Positions 58,473-64,000 of a stretch of DNA of 64,000 nucleotides are shown here, one piece after another. A program made the position numbers and the translations under genes. Below the pieces are notes generated by a model. It was not told the DNA's origin. It saw only the letters and a list, made by a program, of their open reading frames with translations, and searched no databases. The number at the start of each line of letters is the position of its first letter. Positions within the stretch are counted from its first letter, which is position 1. The DNA comes from AP-15 sp963701815 (GTDB lineage: Bacteria > Pseudomonadota > Alphaproteobacteria > ATCC43930 > CGMCC-115725), in the NCBI GenBank assembly GCA_963701815.1, contig CAVPBN010000031.1, forward strand, positions 139,835-203,834, in the 5' to 3' direction.

Positions 58473-60749
58473 GTGAACGATATCGCACCGTCGCGCTACA
58501 AATGGGTGGGAACCCGGCCGGTCCGTCCGGACGGCGTGCCGAAGGTCACGGGCCGGGCGATGTACGGCGCCGATTTGGCGATGGCCGGGGCGCTCTACGG
58601 CAAGATCGTCCGCTCCCCCCACGCGCATGCGCGCATCCGCGCGATCGACGCCTCCAAGGCGCTGGCATTGCCCGGGGTGAAGGCGGTCGTCACAGCGGCC
58701 GATTTCCCCGACCATAAATTCGAATATGTCGGGCCGGAGCGGGTGGCGCAGAATTTCTGGCATATCTCCCGCAACGTCATGGCGCGCGAAAAAGCGCTCT
58801 ACGAAGGCCATGCGGTCGCCGCCGTCGCCGCTGCCAGCCGGAGCGTCGCCGAAGAGGCGGCAGCGCTGATCGAGATCGACTACGAGGTCTTGCCGCACGT
58901 CATCGATGTCGACGAGGCGATGGCCCCCGACGCGCCGCTGCTGTTCGAGGACATGATCGCGCGCGGGGTCGAGCCGACCCCGACCAAGCCTTCAAACATC
59001 TCCAAGCGCCTCGAATTCGCGATCGGCGACCTCGACGCCGGCTTTGCCGAGGCCGACTTCGTCGTCGAAAAGGAATTCAAGACCGCGGCGGTGCACCAGG
59101 CCTATATCGAACCTCACGCCACGATCGCCCGCGTCGAGGCCGACGGCCAAACCGAGATCTGGGCGTCGAGCCAGGGTCATTTCGTCGTCCGCGCACTGAC
59201 CGCGAAACTGCTCGGCATGCCGGTCGGCGATGTGCGGGTAAACCCGGCCGAGATCGGCGGCGGGTTCGGCGGCAAGACCGTGGTTTACCTCGAACCCGTC
59301 GCGGCGGCGCTGTCGAAGAAGGCGGGGCGCCCGGTCAAGATCGTGATGAGCCGCGACGAGGTGTTCAAAGCCTCCGGCCCGACCTCGGGCGCCTCGATGT
59401 GGGTCAAGATCGGCATCAAGAAGGATGGGACCCTGACCGCCGCCGACGGCATCTTCAAATTTCAGGCGGGCGCGTTTCCCGGTTCGCCGGTCATGAATGC
59501 GTGCCTGTGCGCCTTTGCCCCCTACAACATCCCGAATGCACGCACGGTCGGCTACGACGTCGTGTGCAACCGGCCGAAAGCCGCCGCCTACCGCGCGCCG
59601 GGCTCCCCGATCTCGGCCTTCGCGGTCGAGAGCGTGCTCGACATACTGGCCAAGAAGATCGGCATGGACCCGTTGCAGTTGCGGCTCAAAAACGCGGCGC
59701 GGCCGGGGACGACGATGATCTACGGGCCCAAGATGGCCCATGGCGGCTGTGTCGAAACCCTCGAAGCGTTGATCAACCATCCGGCCTACCAGGCGCCGCT
59801 CGGTCCGAACCAGGGGCGCGGCGTCGCCTCCGGCTATTGGTTCAACGGCGGCGGCGAATCGAGCGCCACGGTGCAGATCAACGAGGACGGCACCGTCGTC
59901 GTCGCCACCGGCAGCCCGGATATCGGCGGCTCGCGCGCGTCGATGGCGCTGATGGCGGCGGAAACTTTGGGGGTCGACTACAGCCAGGTGCGGGCGATCG
60001 TCGCCGACACCGCGTCGATCGGCTACACCCACGTGACCGGCGGCTCGCGCGTCACCTTTGCGACCGGCATGGCCGTCGTCGACGCCAGCAAAAAGGTGGT
60101 CGACGAATTGCGCGCCCGGGCGGCGGTGATCTGGGATGTCGATGTCGACGGCGTCGTCTGGGAAGACGGCCACGCCAAGCCCGCCAGCAGCAATGTCGGC
60201 GATTTCCCGCCGTTGTCGCTGAAGGAATTGGCGGCCAAGAAGGCCTTGACCGGCGGCCCGATCGGCGCACAGGCGTCGGTCAACGCCGGCGGCCAGGCGC
60301 CCGGTTTCGCCACCCATTTCTGCGATGTCGAGGTCGATCCCGAAACCGGCAAGGTGACGGTATTGCGCTTTGTCGCGGCGCAGGATGTCGGCAAGGCGAT
60401 CCATCCCTCCTATGTCGAGGGCCAGATCCAGGGCGGCGTGACCCAGGGCATCGGCTGGGCCTTGAACGAGGAGTACATCTACGACCGCAACGGGCGTCTC
60501 GATAACGCCGGCTTCCTCGACTATCGTTGTCCGGTCGCCTCCGACGTGCCGATGATCGAAGCGGTCCTGGTCGAGGTGCCGAACCCGGCCCATCCCTACG
60601 GGGCCAAGGGGGTCGGCGAAGTCAACATCTGCCCGCCGATGGCGGCGATCGCCAACGCGATCGACAATGCGATCGGGCGGCGCCTGACCGAACTGCCGAT
60701 GTCGCCGCCCAAATTGCGCGCCGCGCTCGACGCCGCCGGCGCGGACTAG
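58473..60749 (+). CDS. xanthine dehydrogenase-family molybdopterin-binding subunit
   Basis: 758-aa Mo-cofactor large subunit: Y-K-W-V-G-T-R-P-V-R-P-D-G-V-P-K-V-T-G, S-P-H-A-H-A-R-I-R-A-I-D, G-G-G-F-G-G-K, A-Y-R-A-P-G-S-P (active-site loop; not CoxL-type), G-S-P-D-I-G-G-S, G-Q-I-Q-G-G-V-T-Q-G-I-G-W and the final G-A-K-G-V-G-E-V with the catalytic Glu. Reading frame is intact. GTG 58473 follows AGGAGAG. Its FAD and 2Fe-2S partners are absent nearby; a ThiS/MoaD-like gene follows at once. Substrate (aldehyde, N-heterocycle or aromatic CoA) unknown. Confidence 0.94.
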   Translation: MNDIAPSRYKWVGTRPVRPDGVPKVTGRAMYGADLAMAGALYGKIVRSPHAHARIRAIDASKALALPGVKAVVTAADFPDHKFEYVGPERVAQNFWHISRNVMAREKALYEGHAVAAVAAASRSVAEEAAALIEIDYEVLPHVIDVDEAMAPDAPLLFEDMIARGVEPTPTKPSNISKRLEFAIGDLDAGFAEADFVVEKEFKTAAVHQAYIEPHATIARVEADGQTEIWASSQGHFVVRALTAKLLGMPVGDVRVNPAEIGGGFGGKTVVYLEPVAAALSKKAGRPVKIVMSRDEVFKASGPTSGASMWVKIGIKKDGTLTAADGIFKFQAGAFPGSPVMNACLCAFAPYNIPNARTVGYDVVCNRPKAAAYRAPGSPISAFAVESVLDILAKKIGMDPLQLRLKNAARPGTTMIYGPKMAHGGCVETLEALINHPAYQAPLGPNQGRGVASGYWFNGGGESSATVQINEDGTVVVATGSPDIGGSRASMALMAAETLGVDYSQVRAIVADTASIGYTHVTGGSRVTFATGMAVVDASKKVVDELRARAAVIWDVDVDGVVWEDGHAKPASSNVGDFPPLSLKELAAKKALTGGPIGAQASVNAGGQAPGFATHFCDVEVDPETGKVTVLRFVAAQDVGKAIHPSYVEGQIQGGVTQGIGWALNEEYIYDRNGRLDNAGFLDYRCPVASDVPMIEAVLVEVPNPAHPYGAKGVGEVNICPPMAAIANAIDNAIGRRLTELPMSPPKLRAALDAAGAD

Positions 60750-60753
60750 ACCG

Positions 60754-61014
60754 ATGGCCGAGACGACCGCGCGGGTCGTTTTGTCGGGCGGGTTCAGCCG
60801 CCGCTACACCGGCGGCGAGCGCGAATTCGAAATTCCGGCAAAAAACCTGCGCGGCGTCATCAAGGCGCTGGACCGTCTCTATCCGGGCCTGGGCCTGCAT
60901 CTCGAAGAGGAAACCACCGTCGCCATCGACGGCGAGATCCACGAAGTCGGCTATTTGCAGCCGCTGCGCCAGGGCAGCGAGGTCTTCTTCATCCCCAAGC
61001 TCGAGGGCGGCTGA
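60754..61014 (+). CDS. MoaD/ThiS-family sulfur-carrier-like protein
   Basis: 86-aa beta-grasp protein ending in Gly-Gly (P-K-L-E-G-G), the C-terminus that is adenylated and thiocarboxylated in MoaD and ThiS. Other marks: F-E-I-P-A-K-N-L-R-G-V-I-K-A-L and V-A-I-D-G-E-I-H. It starts four bases after the molybdenum hydroxylase, so it is translationally coupled and may supply sulfur for that enzyme's sulfurated Mo cofactor or act as a dedicated molybdopterin synthase small subunit (inference). No MoaE partner is seen. Confidence 0.85.
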   Translation: MAETTARVVLSGGFSRRYTGGEREFEIPAKNLRGVIKALDRLYPGLGLHLEEETTVAIDGEIHEVGYLQPLRQGSEVFFIPKLEGG

Positions 61015-61064
61015 CGCCCAAGGACGGGACCCCCAAAGTCACGATCGGACGAAAGTGCGCAGCC

Positions 61065-62177
61065 ATGCCGATCACGCTCGCCGAGGCCGCAGGCCTTGCT
61101 GATTTCTCGTTTCCAGCCGCGGGAAGCGGGCCGGGGCTGCTGCTGTTGGGCGGCGGCTTTCCCGGCGATCGGGACAGGCTGCAGGTCGCGCAGCTCTTTG
61201 CCGCCGAAGGCTATGTCGTGTCGTCCCGGCGGGAAGCGGGCGACCTGTCGGCGGCGCTGAGCGCGTTGCGGGGTCGCGGCGAATGCACCGGCAAGGTCGC
61301 CGCGCTCGGCTTTGGCGATGGCGGCCGGCTCGCCTACCTCGCCGCGGCGGAGGGGCTGGTCGATGGCGCGGTGCTGTATCAGCCGACCGGGATCGAGGCC
61401 GCGCTCGATCTCGCGCCGCGCATCGCCTGCCCGCTGGTCATGCACTTTGCCGAGCGCGATCCGGCCTCGGCGGTTGCGAGGATCAGGGAGGCTTTCGCCT
61501 TGCGCCCCGAGATCGCGGTCCATGTTTATCCCGGTACGGAGCGCGGGTTCGAGCGCATCGGCGGGCCTGCCTACGACAAGGCGGCAGCCGGATTGGCGCA
61601 TTCGCGCTCGATCGCAACGCTCCGCCGGGCGATCGGGCCGAGCTACGATCTCGAAGCCTTGTGGGAAGCGCATACGACCTACGAGTTCGGCTCCCGCGAT
61701 GTCGACGCGACGATGCGGACGATGGTCGCCGAGCCCTATGTCAACCACGTTCCGGTGATGACCGGCGGGGTCGGCGCACGCGACCTCGCGCGCTTTTACG
61801 CCAACCACTTTATTCCGACATGCCCGCAGGACATCAAAATGGTGCCGGTTTCGCGCACGGTCGGCGCCGACCGGGTGGTCGACGAGATGGTGGTCTCGTT
61901 CACCCATGACGTCGAGATCGACTGGATGCTGCCGGGCGTGGCGCCGACCGGGCGTCGGGTCGAGGTGCCGCTGGTTGCGATAGTCGGTTTTCGCGGCGAC
62001 AAGCTTTGCCACGAACACATCTACTGGGACCAGGCGAGCGTCCTGGTGCAGATCGGGTTGCTCGACCCGGGCCTGCTGCCGATCGCCGGCGCCGAGACCG
62101 CGCGCAAATTGCTCGACGAGGGCCGCCCCTCGAACACCCTGATGAAACGCTGGGCGGACAGCGCGCCGAAAGTCTAG
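61065..62177 (+). CDS. dienelactone-hydrolase-like/SnoaL-like fusion protein
   Basis: 370 aa in two domains. Residues about 1-205 resemble dienelactone hydrolase: L-L-L-L-G-G-G-F-P-G-D-R, V-A-A-L-G-F-G-D-G-G-R-L-A-Y-L, then a late H-F-A-E-R-D-P and a possible His in Y-P-G-T-E-R-G-F. The nucleophile elbow is G-F-G-D-G-G, lacking the usual Cys (or Ser), so this part may be inactive or mechanistically changed. Residues about 205-370 are an NTF2/SnoaL-like domain (W-E-A-H-T-T-Y-E-F, H-E-H-I-Y-W-D-Q-A-S-V-L-V-Q-I-G-L-L) of the ester-cyclase type. It follows the MoaD-like gene after 50 bases. Confidence 0.85.
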   Translation: MPITLAEAAGLADFSFPAAGSGPGLLLLGGGFPGDRDRLQVAQLFAAEGYVVSSRREAGDLSAALSALRGRGECTGKVAALGFGDGGRLAYLAAAEGLVDGAVLYQPTGIEAALDLAPRIACPLVMHFAERDPASAVARIREAFALRPEIAVHVYPGTERGFERIGGPAYDKAAAGLAHSRSIATLRRAIGPSYDLEALWEAHTTYEFGSRDVDATMRTMVAEPYVNHVPVMTGGVGARDLARFYANHFIPTCPQDIKMVPVSRTVGADRVVDEMVVSFTHDVEIDWMLPGVAPTGRRVEVPLVAIVGFRGDKLCHEHIYWDQASVLVQIGLLDPGLLPIAGAETARKLLDEGRPSNTLMKRWADSAPKV

Positions 62178-62336
62178 ATCTAGCCGAAAACGGTAGTGTC
62201 TTAATTTGAATGCGGACCTCGCCGGCGATGGCCGCCGGTATCGAGACGCGGTTATGGTCTATGGAGGACGTGGTTGTGATGATTGATACTCGCGATACCA
62301 AAATCGGCGATCATACTCTTGTTGGATAATTATGTC

Positions 62337-62558
62337 TCAAAACGGCCTGATGTGATCGGAATCAATCCAAATAGTGTGCTCATCGCCACGACTATCTCTA
62401 AATTCCAGCTCGGCTTGCCCGTACGAAACGCCGGCGAACGTTACTGGCTTTCCTATGATCGAAACTATCTCCGTCTGGTCATCATCTGGTAGACCTGCCA
62501 ACAATGTGGGCGGTACACTTAGGATAACCACTAAATCGCCGGGGCGTAGGTTTACCAT
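62337..62558 (-). CDS. small hypothetical protein
   Basis: 73-aa protein, M-V-N-L-R-P-G-D-L-V-V-I-L-S-V-P-P, ending D-E-H-T-I-W-I-D-S-D-H-I-R-P-F. This pattern (basic start, P-P-L-L, D-D-Q, G-K-P-V, final I-W-I-D) recalls small bacterial proteins of unknown function seen near toxin or phage genes in cyanobacteria and proteobacteria. The local GC content is lower than the rest of the window, which suggests transfer. An intervening 159-base gap (62178-62336) holds nothing clear. Moderately supported only by protein pattern. Confidence 0.55.
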   Translation of the reverse strand: MVNLRPGDLVVILSVPPTLLAGLPDDDQTEIVSIIGKPVTFAGVSYGQAELEFRDSRGDEHTIWIDSDHIRPF

Positions 62559-62583
62559 GTGGGTACCTACCCCGAAAACGGCC

Positions 62584-63408
62584 TCAGCCGGCCATGAAGC
62601 GGTTGAGTTCGGGTGTGGTCATCCCGGTCTCGACATAGCCGAAGGTCCCGCGCTCCGCGACCTCGCGGGCCGCATCGACGAGACCGTTCATCGCCGCCCG
62701 ATACAATGACGTGGCGAGGCTGATCCGCTTGACGCCGGCGGTCGCCAGCTCGGCAACCGAGAACGAGCGGCCCCTGATGCCGGCCATGAAGTTGAACGGC
62801 CGGGAGAGTGCGGCGCAGACGGTCCGCACCGCGGCGAGATCGGGCAGTCCCGGCGCCATCAGCACATCGGCGCCGGCGGCCTCAAAGGCCTGCAGGCGCC
62901 TGATCGTGTCGTCGAGATCGGGGTTGCCGCGCAGGAAATTCTCGGCCCGCGCCGTCAGCGTGAACCGAAAAGATAGGGCGTGCGCCGCCTCGGCCGCCGC
63001 GGCGACCCGCTCGGTCGCCTGACCCCGATCGTAGAGCGGCTGCTGCGGATCGGCGCTGAAATCCTCGATCGAACCGCCGACGAGGCCGGTTGCGGCGGCG
63101 AGCCGAATCGTCTGCGCGCACCCCTCCGGTGCGTCGTCGAAGCCTTTTTCGAGGTCGGCCGAGACCGGCAGGTCGACCGCCTCGACGATGGCGCCGGCAT
63201 GGGCGAGGGCTTCCTGCCGCGATACCATGCCGTCTCGGCGCCCGAGCACGCCGGCCGAAGCGCCGCTCGAAGTCGCCAGCGCAGCAAAGCCGAGCCCGGC
63301 GAGAACCCGCGCCGACCCCGCATCCCAGGCATTGGCGATCACAAAGAAACCCGGGTCCCGGTGCAGCGCATCGAAACGGGCGGCCTTCTCGATCTGACTG
63401 GCGGTCAT
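62584..63408 (-). CDS. isocitrate lyase/PEP phosphonomutase-family protein
   Basis: 274-aa TIM-barrel enzyme: F-F-V-I-A-N-A-W-D-A-G-S-A-R, A-T-S-S-G-A-S, P-V-S-A-D-L-E-K-G-F (the usual Mg-binding Asp and partner position), G-G-S-I-E-D-F, and A-R-A-E-N-F-L. Family members are carboxy-vinyl-carboxyphosphonate mutase or oxaloacetate-acetylhydrolase/methylisocitrate-lyase-like; the typical lyase K-K-C-G-H motif is not seen. Reaction uncertain. It follows the small gene in the same direction. Confidence 0.9.
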   Translation of the reverse strand: MTASQIEKAARFDALHRDPGFFVIANAWDAGSARVLAGLGFAALATSSGASAGVLGRRDGMVSRQEALAHAGAIVEAVDLPVSADLEKGFDDAPEGCAQTIRLAAATGLVGGSIEDFSADPQQPLYDRGQATERVAAAAEAAHALSFRFTLTARAENFLRGNPDLDDTIRRLQAFEAAGADVLMAPGLPDLAAVRTVCAALSRPFNFMAGIRGRSFSVAELATAGVKRISLATSLYRAAMNGLVDAAREVAERGTFGYVETGMTTPELNRFMAG

Positions 63409-63501
63409 TTGGCGCTCCTCGCGGGGTTTGGCGTGCAGCCGATGATACCCGGATCCGTCCAGCGAAATAGCGCGGATTCGGACGGTCTCGCGCGCGCCGC
63501 G

Positions 63502-64000
63502 TCAGCGGTCCGAAGCGAGGCTGAGGACGTTCAGCACCGCGACCGGGCGGCTCAGGCCCTTCAGCGCAAGATCGCCTCGCGACTCGAACTCGGCGAGTTT
63601 TTCGATCGCCGCGGCGACGCGCCCGGTCACCAGGATCTGGCCGTCCTGCGCCTCGTCGCACAGCCTGGCCGCAAGGTTGGTCACGGTGCCGATCGCGGTG
63701 TAGTCGGAGCGGCCCTCGAAACCGACGCGGCCGAGCGTGGCGTAACCTTGGGCGATGCCGACGCCAAATCCGATCCGATGCCCGCGCGCCGCCCAGGAAC
63801 GGGCGAGCGACGCGACCGCTTCGCGCATCGCGACCGCCAGCCGGACGGCGCGCAACGGCGGATCGGGGCAGGGCACCGGGTCGTTGTAGAAGACAATCAG
63901 GCCGTCGCCGGCAAAGCGGTCGAGGGTCCCTTCATGGCGGTGGATCAGCGGCCCGAGCGCGCCGTGATACTCGCGCAATACCGCCATCACGTCCTCAGGC
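63502..64000 (-). CDS. class III adenylate/guanylate cyclase, C-terminal part (5' end beyond window)
   Basis: Open frame from the window edge (P-E-D-V-M-A-V-L-R-E-Y-H). It contains the second metal Asp (F-A-G-D-G-L-I-V-F-Y), I-G-F-G-V-G-I-A-Q-G-Y, G-T-V-T-N-L-A-A-R-L-C (transition-state Asn and Arg) and ends in L-A-L-K-G-L-S-R-P-V-A-V. The first metal site and any sensor domain lie outside. It is the fourth cyclase gene in the window. Stop at 63502-63504. Confidence 0.9.
   Translation of the reverse strand, partial: PEDVMAVLREYHGALGPLIHRHEGTLDRFAGDGLIVFYNDPVPCPDPPLRAVRLAVAMREAVASLARSWAARGHRIGFGVGIAQGYATLGRVGFEGRSDYTAIGTVTNLAARLCDEAQDGQILVTGRVAAAIEKLAEFESRGDLALKGLSRPVAVLNVLSLASDR

Noticed and set aside
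1..64000. CRISPR array, tRNA or rRNA genes
   Set aside because: No regularly spaced direct repeats, tRNA-like cloverleaf or rRNA segment was recognised by reading.

Overview
The window is high-GC DNA with short intergenic gaps and frequent ATGA-type overlaps. It looks like a soil-type alphaproteobacterium (Rhodospirillales/Hyphomicrobiales-like). This rests on GlnD, a Liv-type ABC operon, an ADP-heptose enzyme (Gram-negative LPS), a ligase/exonuclease DNA-repair pair, several CoxL-type molybdenum hydroxylases, luciferase-like F420/flavin oxidoreductases, and IS110, IS701 and IS1182 elements. No rRNA, tRNA or CRISPR array was seen.

Layout. 1-4.4 kb: tail of an RND efflux operon (adaptor, AcrB-type pump) and a small exported protein. 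4.35-7.1 kb: decayed IS1182 and IS701 copies. 7.2-11.3 kb: accessory island with a YafQ/RelE toxin, broken BrnT/BrnA, and a DExH helicase plus GIY-YIG nuclease pair. 11.4-18.0 kb: a three-gene cassette of a FecR-TPR-outer-membrane-barrel fusion, a lipoprotein and a CHASE2 class III cyclase. A CRP-like site precedes the cassette and a partial duplication of the neighbouring metE-like gene borders it. 18.1-21.3 kb: metE-like gene, DyP peroxidase, small unknown gene. 21.5-25.9 kb: zinc-ribbon/cyclase/ATPase/TPR regulator and a divergent Crp-family gene, with a perfect TGTGA-N6-TCACA palindrome between them. 26.0-28.6 kb: ligase-associated exonuclease and ATP-dependent DNA ligase, followed by an IS110 wreck. 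30.4-36.2 kb: glnD, an SDR and two luciferase-like enzymes. 36.5-40.0 kb: second cyclase/ATPase/TPR gene. 40.1-45.2 kb (minus strand): TetR, a GrdB-like protein with an in-frame UGA, a molybdenum hydroxylase and a CysQ-like phosphatase. 45.4-50.5 kb (plus strand): VOC, LLM, methyltransferase, SMP-30 and D-aminoacylase genes, ending in a strong terminator. 50.7-55.8 kb: Liv branched-chain-type ABC operon containing a fused LivM-LivG. 56.1-58.3 kb: hldE and a polysaccharide-export lipoprotein. 58.5-62.2 kb: second molybdenum hydroxylase, MoaD/ThiS-like protein, DLH-SnoaL fusion. 62.3-64.0 kb: small unknown gene, PEP-mutase family gene, and the C-terminus of another cyclase.

Two cross-cutting observations. 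First, the strongest candidate for new biology is the GrdB-like gene at 43377-44561. It has one in-frame UGA at the position of a U-x-x-C redox motif, followed at the right distance by a perfect GC hairpin that fits the bacterial SECIS description, so it is probably a selenoprotein that standard gene calling splits in two. Second, four class III cyclase genes, a Crp-type receptor with a CRP-like recognition helix, and two CRP-like palindromes suggest a local cyclic-nucleotide regulon that includes the FecR-barrel/CHASE2 cassette.

Caution: about 20 frameshifts are scattered over otherwise well-conserved genes, and nearly all are explained by a single extra base. This looks more like indel errors in the sequence than mass gene decay. 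Genes with several such breaks are listed as pseudogenes, but many may be intact in the organism.
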